DNA from: Deltaproteobacteria bacterium
GTDB taxonomy: Bacteria; Myxococcota_A; UBA9160; UBA4427
Assembly: GCA_029261835.1 (NCBI GenBank)
Contig: JAJDAO010000050.1
Coordinates: 124,001 to 188,000, forward strand
Length of the DNA: 64,000 bases
Direction: 5' to 3'
Positions 17,403-25,100 of the stretch are shown piece after piece; position 1 is the stretch's first letter, and the number at the start of each line of letters is the position of its first letter. The position numbers and the translations under genes were made by a program. Under the pieces are notes generated by a model. It ran no database searches and had not been told where the DNA came from. It worked only from the letters and a program-made list of their open reading frames with translations.

Positions 17403-18134
17403 ATGATGACGTCTTCCGACAGCTCGGGTGAGGATGCCGTCGACGGGCTGCAGCGGTTCGAGGGCGCGACCACGGCCCGCCCGACGAAGCGCGCTCTGCG
17501 CGCCGACGATGGTCGACTGCTGCGGGGCCGTCGCAGCCGCGCGCGAATTCGCGACGCGGCTCGCGAGCTGTTTCGCGAGCGCGGCTTCGATGGCGCCACG
17601 CTGCGGGCCATCGGCGAGCGAGCCGGCATGGGGGCGAGCTCGATCTATCGCCACGTTCGCAGCAAAGAGGAGCTGCTCATCGAGGAGCTGGCTTCGCTTC
17701 AAGAGGAGGCCTGGCGTCGTTTCCGTCTGACCGACGATCGCGAGCTCTGCGCACGGGAACGTGTGGGGCGCTTCCTCGACGCGCAGCACGAGCTGCTGAC
17801 TGCCGATCGCGACTTCACGGTGATCGCGCTGCGGGCCACGACCAAGCCCGAGGCGCGGGTCGCGCGGCAGGTGCTGGCCCTGAACGACCGCACCATCGGG
17901 CTGCTGATGGAGGTCCTTCAGATGGGCCGAATGCGCCGAGATCTCGCCCGGGGTGTGGATGTGCTCGAAGCCGCCCGCGTGCTGTTCAACATCACACAGG
18001 GCGCGCGGATCCCCTGGGCCAATGGGCTGGTGGACGACGAAAGCTGCCGGCGGGCGATCCAGTCGGGCGTCGACCTGCTCTTTCGGGGGTTGGAGGATTC
18101 GTCTGAGCGGTCCCGCGACGGCGAGTCGGGCTGA
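17403..18134 (+). CDS. TetR/AcrR-family transcriptional regulator
   Basis: This 243-residue regulator has a TetR helix-turn-helix at about 50-95 (RIRDAARELFRERGFDGATL, then RAGMGASSIYRHVRSKEELL), followed by an all-helical ligand domain with little conservation. A polar stretch of about 45 residues precedes the DNA-binding domain, so the start is uncertain: ATG 17403 or 17406 are chosen because the frame upstream reads through a hairpin, but neither has a clear Shine-Dalgarno. TetR proteins usually repress neighbouring efflux or lipid genes. Neighbours here are the E2-like gene upstream and a convergent carbonic anhydrase, so the target is not obvious. Confidence 0.88.
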   Translation: MMTSSDSSGEDAVDGLQRFEGATTARPTKRALRADDGRLLRGRRSRARIRDAARELFRERGFDGATLRAIGERAGMGASSIYRHVRSKEELLIEELASLQEEAWRRFRLTDDRELCARERVGRFLDAQHELLTADRDFTVIALRATTKPEARVARQVLALNDRTIGLLMEVLQMGRMRRDLARGVDVLEAARVLFNITQGARIPWANGLVDDESCRRAIQSGVDLLFRGLEDSSERSRDGESG

Positions 18135-18140
18135 GGGGGT

Positions 18141-18713
18141 TCAGCCCTTCGCATCGCTGAGGTCGCGATCCGAATCGACGTCTGCCCGCTTTGCCTGCAG
18201 CCAGGCTTCGAAGTCCGGTCCATGCCAGGCGCGGTGATCGCCCCGTGCGTAGGCCTGGGCGTTGCGGTGGTAGAGCCAGGCGTTGAGGCGGTTGATGCGG
18301 GTGGCGTCCCGCTGCTTGATCCGCTTGGCGGGAACGCCCGCGATGACGGATCCGGGCTCGAAGACGCGGCCTTCGCCCACCACCGCGCCACCGGCCACGA
18401 TCGAGCCCGCACCGATCACCGCACGATCCATGATGACCGCCCCGACTCCGACCAGGCAGCAGTCTCCGACTTGGCAGCCGTGCACGGTGGCGTGGTGCGC
18501 GATCGAGCAGAAGTCGCCGATCTCGGCCGGATCCTCATAGCCCACGTGGATCATGACGAAGTCCTGGATATTGCTGTAGCGACCGATGCGCACTTCCTGA
18601 GCCTCCGCTCGGATCACCGCATTGGGCCAGAGAGAGGCGCCCGCGCTGATCGTCAGCCGGCCGTACAGCTGAACGCCTGGAGCGATCCAAACACTCTCAT
18701 CAATAGCTTGCAC
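18141..18713 (-). CDS. Gamma-class carbonic anhydrase-like hexapeptide protein
   Basis: This 190-residue protein is a left-handed beta-helix of repeated hexapeptides (SLWPNAVIRAE, IGRYSNIQDFVMIHV, IGDFCSIAHHATVHG, and so on). The three zinc/iron His ligands of gamma carbonic anhydrases are present: one in FVMIHV and two in AHHATVHG. Such proteins (YrdA/PaaY/CaiE group) bind metal as trimers; some hydrate CO2 and many have no tested activity. The C-terminus has an extra helical tail (about 135-190). Its start follows the TraB-like stop by one base, so the two form an operon. It converges on the TetR gene with six bases between. Confidence 0.88.
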   Translation of the reverse strand: MQAIDESVWIAPGVQLYGRLTISAGASLWPNAVIRAEAQEVRIGRYSNIQDFVMIHVGYEDPAEIGDFCSIAHHATVHGCQVGDCCLVGVGAVIMDRAVIGAGSIVAGGAVVGEGRVFEPGSVIAGVPAKRIKQRDATRINRLNAWLYHRNAQAYARGDHRAWHGPDFEAWLQAKRADVDSDRDLSDAKG

Positions 18714-18714
18714 G

Positions 18715-19743
18715 TCACTCGCCTCCCTGATGGGCCCCGTGTATCGGACTGGCTGTGAGTAGCTCTACGTGGTAGCCGTGCGCCGCCAGCAGCGCGCAGA
18801 TGCTGCGCGACCCGACCAGATGCCCGGCGCCGATTACGGCGAAGGCGGACTGCCCCGCATAGTCCTCATCGTTCACGAGCTGAAGCAATCGCTTCGCCAT
18901 GGTCTCGTTGCGCTCGAAGATCAACCTCTCGAAGAAGACCGCCGAATCGGTGCGTTCGTCCAAGCCTTCGAACAACAGCAGCGAGAGCGCCTCTTCGTCG
19001 CCCACGCGCCAGGCCTCGACCATGCTCTCGAGATAGTCACCGATGTCGTCGGCGTGGCTCAGGGTCTCCAGCAGCGAGAACTCCTGAAGCGCTTCGGTGA
19101 GGCCGGACATCAGCGCCATCTGCGCCTCGGATGTCTCGAGCGGCACCACACGTCTTGCTCCGGCACGCCCCAGGAAGTCCTGATCTACACCCGTCTGTGG
19201 CGAGAGGCCTCGGCGCTGTGCGGCATCGATGACGAGCAAGTTCGCGACCATCCAGGGCTGCAGGCGCTCGAGCGAAGCGAGCGGCAGCCCGGAGAGCTCG
19301 CTCTGCTCTAGCAGCATTTCCCACGTCCTGGGAGAGAGCCGCTCGCGCAGAGATTCCGTGGTCGGCAGAAGCGCGTGCTCGGCCAACAGGGCCTGCCGCA
19401 TCTCTGCCCCGATGTCGCGGTCGTCGATCTCGACGACCAGCATCGTGGCGGCGTCGAATGCATCGTCTATCAGATCGGGATAGCTCCATCCCTCGGGCGG
19501 GCCGATGTGGAGCGACCCCAGCAGGTGAAGCGTGGCACCGGGCGCATTCGTCACGCGCCAGAAGAGCGGCTGCGATTGGCGCCCGGCAAGCGGAAGCCCG
19601 GCTTCACTTGCCGGCTGCTCCGCGAGCGCCGGCCGACGCGCTGGGTGCGGCTCAGTCGGAGGCCACGGATACGTGCACGCGAACGCGAGCAGCACCGGGG
19701 CCCACAGTGCGGGCAGTGCGCGACGAATCGATCGAGATCTCAT
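18715..19743 (-). CDS. TraB/GumN-family lipoprotein
   Basis: This 342-residue protein has an N-terminal export signal with a lipobox-like LAFAC (Cys at about 23), so it is probably anchored in the inner or outer membrane facing the periplasm. The TraB/GumN (Tiki-like) fold is shown by LHLLGSLHIG (about 73-82), an acidic VVEIDDRD segment, a central helical region, and the closing AVIGAGHLVGSRSICALL (about 305-322) with its GxGH motif. Tiki-type members are metal-dependent proteases, and bacterial members are mostly uncharacterised. The conserved Gly-His pairs of both repeats are present. It is the first gene of a two-gene unit with the carbonic anhydrase-like gene. Confidence 0.85.
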   Translation of the reverse strand: MRSRSIRRALPALWAPVLLAFACTYPWPPTEPHPARRPALAEQPASEAGLPLAGRQSQPLFWRVTNAPGATLHLLGSLHIGPPEGWSYPDLIDDAFDAATMLVVEIDDRDIGAEMRQALLAEHALLPTTESLRERLSPRTWEMLLEQSELSGLPLASLERLQPWMVANLLVIDAAQRRGLSPQTGVDQDFLGRAGARRVVPLETSEAQMALMSGLTEALQEFSLLETLSHADDIGDYLESMVEAWRVGDEEALSLLLFEGLDERTDSAVFFERLIFERNETMAKRLLQLVNDEDYAGQSAFAVIGAGHLVGSRSICALLAAHGYHVELLTASPIHGAHQGGE

Positions 19744-19896
19744 GAACTCTTGGCGACCTGCCTCGGGTTGAGTCAGTCTGCCGGCTCGGCTGCCTCCACG
19801 GTGGCCGTCGCCCGTCCCAGACGAGCCAGAGGTGTAAGAACGTCCCCGAGCTACGTCAAGTCGCGAGAGCCGCTGCCCCCCGCTCTGCCGCTTCGA

Positions 19897-20268
<372 letters not shown>

Positions 20269-21645
20269 CTAACGGCTCTCTGTCGCGAGCCGGGTACGGG
20301 CGGAAGCGATTGTTGCTGGCATGCCGGGTACGGCTCCGTCGTCGAAGCGTCCCGCGCCCAGCGCGACGTCGTACGCGTGCATGCCGTGCTCACCGAGGTC
20401 GAGACCCTCGGCCTCTTCCGCTTCGCCTACGCGCAGACCCATTGTTGCTTTGAGCGTGCCGAAGATGACGGCAGCGCAGGCCACGGTGAAAGCGCCGTAG
20501 ACCATGACCCCGATCAACTGGGTCAGGAAGCTGTGGGCGGGATTGCTGGAGAAGATTCCGACGGCCAGCGTGCCCCAGATGCCGCAGATCAGGTGCACAG
20601 ATGTCGCTCCGACCGGGTCGTCGATGCGGATCTTGTCGAAAGTGATGACGGAGAAGACAACCAATACTCCGGCGATGGCGCCCACCAGGATGGCCGCCAG
20701 GGGGTTGATGACGTCCGCGCCCGCCGTGATGCCCACCAGTCCCGCCAGAATGCCGTTTAGCGCCATCGAGAGATCGGGCTTCGACGAGACGAAGGCGTAG
20801 GCCAGCATCGCCCCGAGGCCGCCAGCGGCTGCTGCCAGGCAGGTGGTGACCAGCACGAAGGAAGTCGCCCCGGGATCGGCCGACAGCACCGAGCCGCCGT
20901 TGAAACCGAACCAGCCGAGCCAGAGCAGGAATACGCCGATCGTCGCGGAGGGCATGCTGCTGCCGGGAATCGGGTTGACCCGGCCGCCTTCGTCGTACTT
21001 GCCGAGCCGCGGACCGAGGAAGAGGATTCCGATGAGTGCCCCCCAGCCCCCCACCGAGTGGACGAGAGTCGAGCCGGCGAAGTCGTAGAACCCCATTGCG
21101 TCGAGCCAGCCGCCGCCCCACTTCCAGGACCCACCGATCGTGTAGACGAGCGCCACGAAGAAGGTCGTGAAGACCATGAAGGCACTGAGCTTCACCCGCT
21201 CTGCCACTGCACCCGAGACGATGGTGGCAGCCGTGGCGGCGAACATGGCCTGGAAGAGGAAGTCGGTCCAATAGGTGTAGCCACCGTCGGCATAGCCGGC
21301 CGTCACGCCGTCGCCCGGTACCGACAGACCGAAGCCCCCGAAGCCGAGGAAGCCGTTGAAGTCACCCGGGTACATCAGGCTGAAGCCGCACACGTAGTAG
21401 GTGAGGATGCCCGCGCAGATGATGAACGTATTCTTGAAGAGGATGTTCACCGTGTTCTTGGCGCGCGTCAGTCCTGTCTCCACCATGGCGAAGCCCAGAT
21501 GCATGATGAACACCAGCGCTGCGGCGAGCATCATCCAGAGGTTGTTGGCCGTGAACTGGGCGGCGCTGACCGCGTCGTCGGCGAGGGCCAGACCGGGGAG
21601 GGCGATTGTTCCCGCCAGGGCGAGTAGAGCCGGCTTCCGAATCAT
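20269..21645 (-). CDS. amtB: Ammonium transporter
   Basis: This Amt-family channel has 458 residues. It has a cleavable signal (ALLALAGTIALPGLALA) followed by about 11 membrane helices. Signature parts include NNLWMMLAAALVFIMHLGFAMVETGLTR (helix 1), GSTLVHSVGGWGALIG with the first pore His, and HLICGIWGTLAVGIF with the second pore His. The C-terminal tail (EEAEGLDLGEHGMHAYD) is the conserved cytoplasmic tail that contacts PII. ATG 21645 has GGAG six bases upstream; the frame further upstream is not homologous. A sigma-54 promoter lies at 21783-21799, which predicts induction under nitrogen limitation through an NtrC-type activator. Confidence 0.95.
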   Translation of the reverse strand: MIRKPALLALAGTIALPGLALADDAVSAAQFTANNLWMMLAAALVFIMHLGFAMVETGLTRAKNTVNILFKNTFIICAGILTYYVCGFSLMYPGDFNGFLGFGGFGLSVPGDGVTAGYADGGYTYWTDFLFQAMFAATAATIVSGAVAERVKLSAFMVFTTFFVALVYTIGGSWKWGGGWLDAMGFYDFAGSTLVHSVGGWGALIGILFLGPRLGKYDEGGRVNPIPGSSMPSATIGVFLLWLGWFGFNGGSVLSADPGATSFVLVTTCLAAAAGGLGAMLAYAFVSSKPDLSMALNGILAGLVGITAGADVINPLAAILVGAIAGVLVVFSVITFDKIRIDDPVGATSVHLICGIWGTLAVGIFSSNPAHSFLTQLIGVMVYGAFTVACAAVIFGTLKATMGLRVGEAEEAEGLDLGEHGMHAYDVALGAGRFDDGAVPGMPATIASARTRLATESR

Positions 21646-21667
21646 GGCAGTCTCCAGGTTGCGTCTT

Positions 21668-21685
21668 GGCTCGCCTGAGCGAGCC
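21668..21685 (-). promoter_or_regulatory. Hairpin in the amtB 5' leader
   Basis: GGCTCGC-CTGA-GCGAGCC is a perfect seven-base stem with a four-base loop, lying just upstream of the amtB Shine-Dalgarno in the predicted leader of about 127 bases. It could affect translation or mRNA stability. Confidence 0.35.
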
Positions 21686-21782
21686 GTGTTGTGCCAATCT
21701 CCCACCGGCGCTCTTTCCGTTGATCTTCGGCTCCGGCTGAGTTGTCTGCGAGCGTTTTGTCCAACCTTCCCAGCTCGCCGAA

Positions 21783-21799
21783 AGCAACCGCCATGCCAA
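21783..21799 (-). promoter_or_regulatory. Sigma-54 (-24/-12) promoter of amtB-glnK
   Basis: On the minus strand TTGGCATGGCGGTTGCT matches the sigma-54 consensus TTGGCAYRNNNNTTGCW at every defined position, with the invariant GG and GC ten bases apart. It is oriented toward amtB and would start transcription near 21772. Nitrogen-regulated Amt genes are classic sigma-54/NtrC targets. I did not find a clear paired NtrC box upstream. The rest of the gap (21800-22053) shows no gene. Confidence 0.8.
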
Positions 21800-22053
21800 C
21801 ACAGATCGAGCGCATGATGGGTGAGCGCCAGCCCGATCGTGCCGGTTGCTGCCCATCTGGCGGGTTGGATCGCGCGTATTCGAACGGCCGGCTGCACAAC
21901 TCCCGGGCAGCGCTGCCGAGCGCAGCGGCAGAACAAGCGTCAGCAGCTCCTTCAGCGGAGCCACGACGCCAACTTGGCCACCACGAGGGCGTTCTCCTGG
22001 CAGCGCGAGGATGCGTGATATCTTCCTGTTCGGCCTTATGAGTTGGGGAGCGG

Positions 22054-22323
22054 ATGACGCACACGACACGATCGCTACGCGAGATTCTCCAAGAGCTGCA
22101 CCGGGCGCTCGAGGCGTCTCCCGAAGTTGGGCAGAAGGGACGGGATGCTCTACGCCAGGCGGCTGAGGACATCCAGGCCGCCCTCGACTCACCGACCACC
22201 GAGCGTTCTTCGGGCCTGTCGGATCAGCTCTCGCAGGCGCTCGAGCGGTTCGAGGGCTCCCATCCGAGGCTGACCCAGCTCGTCGGCCGCCTGGCCGATG
22301 CCCTGAGCGATCTCGGGATCTAG
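22054..22323 (+). CDS. DUF4404-family protein
   Basis: This small, fully soluble, helical protein has 89 residues (SLREILQELHRALEASP, then ALRQAAEDIQAAL, then a helical C-terminus ending LADALSDLGI). The pattern of two to three amphipathic helices and the length fit DUF4404, whose function is unknown. ATG 22054 follows GGGGAGCGG. Its stop codon TAG at 22321-22323 shares the palindrome CTAG (22320-22323) with the stop codon of the convergent tesB gene, so the coding regions overlap by three to four bases. Confidence 0.8.
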   Translation: MTHTTRSLREILQELHRALEASPEVGQKGRDALRQAAEDIQAALDSPTTERSSGLSDQLSQALERFEGSHPRLTQLVGRLADALSDLGI

Positions 22324-23174
22324 CGAAGCTGCCGGAAGAGCCCCTCCTGGGCGACCGATGCCGCGAGGCGGCCGTCCCGCGTGAAGAAGTGAGCGGTCGT
22401 GAAGCCGCGAGAGCCCGACATGGAGGGGCTCTCTTGCGCGTAGAGCAGCCACTCGTCAGCTCGGAACGGCCGGTGAAACCATATGGCGTGGTCGAGACTG
22501 GCCGTCTGAAGGCTCTCGTCGAAGATCAGGGGCAGGGGTCGGGCCGCCGTGTCGAGCAGGGTCATGTCCGACCCGTAGGCGACGACGCAGCGATGGAGCA
22601 GCGGGTCATCGGGTAGACGACCGTCGGCCTTGATCCAGACACGCGCGCGAGGCTCCTGCACGACTCGCCCGGTGTAGTCGAGCTCATCATCGACGAAACG
22701 CGTCTCGATCGGGCGCGGGCGCCGCATCCAGTCGGCGACCGGCTCACCTCTCTGCGTTCTGCCCTCGAGGTATTGCTGCCAAGGCGGCAGGCTCTCGGGG
22801 CTCGGCGCCTCGGGCATCTCGCATTGATGCTCCGGGCTCTTCTCCTCACCCTGAAAAGAAGCCGCCAGCGCGAAGATCGCGCGGCCGTGCTGGATCGCCG
22901 TCACACGGCGGACAGAAAAGCTGCGACCGTCTCGCAGGCGATCTACCTGGTAGATGATCGGGACCTTGGGATCGCCGGCCCGAAGGAAATAAGCGTGAAG
23001 CGAGTGGACTTGGCGCCCCTCGATGGTGCGTCCGGCGGCGACGAGCGCTTGGCCCGCCACCTGGCCGCCGAAGACACGTTGCTGTTGCTCCTGCGGGCTG
23101 CGCCCGCGGAAGAGGTTGAGCTCGATCTCCTCGAGGTCGAGAGTATCGATCAGATCGTCCAGGGCGGTTTGCAT
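22320..23174 (-). CDS. tesB: Acyl-CoA thioesterase II
   Basis: This 284-residue double-hotdog thioesterase hydrolyses acyl-CoA to free acid and CoA. Typical TesB parts are FRGRSPQEQQQRVFGGQVAGQAL (about 20-42), VHSLHAYFLRAGDPKVPIIYQVDRLRDGRSFS (about 57-88) and the C-terminal hotdog with SLDHAIWFHRPFRADEWLLY and the active-site Asp in it. The closing ASVAQEGLFR is a family hallmark. ATG 23174 has GAGAGAAG about ten bases upstream; the frame further upstream lacks homology. It is divergent from the kinase pair with 135 bases between and converges on the DUF4404 gene. Confidence 0.93.
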   Translation of the reverse strand: MQTALDDLIDTLDLEEIELNLFRGRSPQEQQQRVFGGQVAGQALVAAGRTIEGRQVHSLHAYFLRAGDPKVPIIYQVDRLRDGRSFSVRRVTAIQHGRAIFALAASFQGEEKSPEHQCEMPEAPSPESLPPWQQYLEGRTQRGEPVADWMRRPRPIETRFVDDELDYTGRVVQEPRARVWIKADGRLPDDPLLHRCVVAYGSDMTLLDTAARPLPLIFDESLQTASLDHAIWFHRPFRADEWLLYAQESPSMSGSRGFTTAHFFTRDGRLAASVAQEGLFRQLR

Positions 23175-23309
23175 GGCTCGGCACTTCTCTCGCTGGCGGT
23201 TCTCGGGCGGACGATGATAAGTCATCTGCCCAGCACCAGCAGTGCGCGAGCTCAAGTCAAGCGGTTCGATGAATTGGTCGATGAGCGTGGGCGGGGAAGT
23301 CCATCGTCG

Positions 23310-25100
23310 ATGCAGCTTTCGATCCTGATTCCGCTTAGTGCGTTCATTGCCGGAAGTGCAGTTGCGGGCGCCGTACTGGGGCGCGGACCGCGCATTCGCT
23401 CCAACCGTGCAGTGGCGGGCATGCTGGCCTGTGGCTGCGGTTGGGCTTTGGCCGAGGTGATGGGTGGCATTTCGGCCGGTGCTGAAGAAGCGGCGCGCTG
23501 GCTCCGTTGTCACGCGATCTTTGCACTGGCGATTGGGCCCCTGACTCTCCTCACCCTGACTGATCTACGACCTGCGCTGCGTCCGCGACTCGTTCGTCTG
23601 GCGAAGTTGGCCGCCGGGCCCGCGTTCTTGACCGGCCTGGTCTGCATGCTGACTCCCTGGTTCATCAGAGGCGCCGAGCCCGTCCAATGGGGTGGATGGG
23701 CCTACCGCTTTGGTCCACTTGCCCCGCTGGTGCTGCTGCAGGAGGCCTGGCTGCCGCTCTTGGCCCTGTGGCACCTGTCGCACAGGCCGGTTGCAGCCGA
23801 GGCGCGACAGGGGGATCTGCCGACCGGACCGGCGGTCGGAATCGGCCTCGCCGCGCCACTGCTGGTGGTCTTTGCGACCGACGTCCTGCTGCCGTTCCTC
23901 GCTATCGACTTCCCACGCCTCGGAACAGCGAGCATCGCGTTGTTCGGCGGTACGATTTGGTTCTACTCGTTTCGCCAGGCGGAAGGCGCAATCACCGACA
24001 GCGGCTTTGCCCGAGCGATCTTCGACAACCTGCCGGATGGCATGGCACTGCTCGAGCGCGACGGCCGCATCCGCGCGGTCAATGGGAGTCTGGCGCGGCT
24101 CGCAGGACGCCGCCGCCGGGACTTGATGGGCCACTCGATCGACGATTTCCTGCGCAACACACCCGCCGAGCTGATGGCAGGAATGCAGGAGTCTGAGGCG
24201 GTCCTTCATGCCGAAGGTCGGGCAACTGTCCCCGTGGCTGTATGCAGCACGCCGATTCGCGATCGCCAGAAGGGTGTAATCGGGGCGGTACTGATCGCCC
24301 GCGACTTGCGAGCCGTGATGGCGCTACGACGTCGCGTGGTTGCAGCCGGCCGTTTGGCAGCGGTCGGGGAGCTGGCAGCCGGAATCGCCCACGAAGTCAA
24401 CAATCCCATCGCCTTCATTCAGGCGAATCTGAACCTGCTTCGTGGGCACTACGAAGAGATCGAGTCCCATATCGCCAAGCATGGGCTGCAGGACGAGACT
24501 CTGCTGGCGTCCTTCGAAGCGGGCTCCGAATGTATCGAAGACTCATTTCGGAGCATCGCTCGCGTGGCCGAGACGGTGCGCGAGATTAGCGGCTTCGCGC
24601 ATGCGGGAGGCGGGGAGCCCAAGCTCTGCGATGTGAACGAGCTGCTCGAGGGCGCCGCCCGCTTGGCTTCGCTACGGCCGGCGGCCGGCGTGGCGATCGA
24701 GCGAGACTTTGGCGTGCTCCCCCCCTTTCTCTGCGCAGAGCAGGCTCTCAAGCAGGTCTTCCTGAGTTTGGTTCGGCGTGCCGCATCTGCGGTCAACTCC
24801 GACGGCCGTGTTTGCCTAATGACTCGAACCTGTGTCAATTCGATCATCGTGGTCGTTGAGGATGACGGTGAGAGGATCCCCGATTCCGAGCTCGAGAGAT
24901 TCTCTGTTGCCACGTTCGGTTCCGTGGCGATGGAGTGGGGCGGTCTCGAGCTGGGCATCTGTCAGCAGATGCTGCGGCAGCAAGGAGGTGAGCTCTCGGT
25001 CCAGCATCGACCGCGAGGCGGGACTCGCGTCTGTGTCAGCCTGACCCAGCCGGAGACGCATCGGACGGGTGCCGGGGCGCGAGAGTCGGGTCAGCCGTGA
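23310..25100 (+). CDS. 7TM-PAS histidine kinase homologue with intact acceptor His but degenerate ATPase domain
   Basis: This 596-residue protein has seven predicted membrane helices (about 2-24, 32-53, 67-88, 94-118, 134-157, 177-200, 206-223), a PAS domain (about 230-335) and a HisKA domain with a textbook H-box, GIAHEVNNP, acceptor His361. The HATPase_c domain is present in outline but lacks the key residues. The N-box positions that should be Asn are Ser486 and Arg490 (LSLVRRA). The G1 box reads DDGERI, the F-box FDPFFTTK has no equivalent, and G2 is reduced to GGLELGI. It should not bind Mg-ATP normally. ATG 23310 has GGGGAAG ten bases upstream. Its TGA overlaps the next kinase's GTG (GTGA), indicating translational coupling. 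No response regulator is adjacent. Confidence 0.93.
   Translation: MQLSILIPLSAFIAGSAVAGAVLGRGPRIRSNRAVAGMLACGCGWALAEVMGGISAGAEEAARWLRCHAIFALAIGPLTLLTLTDLRPALRPRLVRLAKLAAGPAFLTGLVCMLTPWFIRGAEPVQWGGWAYRFGPLAPLVLLQEAWLPLLALWHLSHRPVAAEARQGDLPTGPAVGIGLAAPLLVVFATDVLLPFLAIDFPRLGTASIALFGGTIWFYSFRQAEGAITDSGFARAIFDNLPDGMALLERDGRIRAVNGSLARLAGRRRRDLMGHSIDDFLRNTPAELMAGMQESEAVLHAEGRATVPVAVCSTPIRDRQKGVIGAVLIARDLRAVMALRRRVVAAGRLAAVGELAAGIAHEVNNPIAFIQANLNLLRGHYEEIESHIAKHGLQDETLLASFEAGSECIEDSFRSIARVAETVREISGFAHAGGGEPKLCDVNELLEGAARLASLRPAAGVAIERDFGVLPPFLCAEQALKQVFLSLVRRAASAVNSDGRVCLMTRTCVNSIIVVVEDDGERIPDSELERFSVATFGSVAMEWGGLELGICQQMLRQQGGELSVQHRPRGGTRVCVSLTQPETHRTGAGARESGQP

Noticed and set aside
21800..21830. 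Paired NtrC box upstream of the amtB sigma-54 promoter
   Set aside because: GCGCATGATGGGTGAGCGC has loose symmetry but does not match the TGCAC-N5-GTGCA-type consensus.
23310..25100. First kinase as a pseudogene
   Set aside because: The frame is full length, codon use is normal, the H-box is perfectly kept, and it is translationally coupled to the second kinase; loss is confined to ATP-binding residues.
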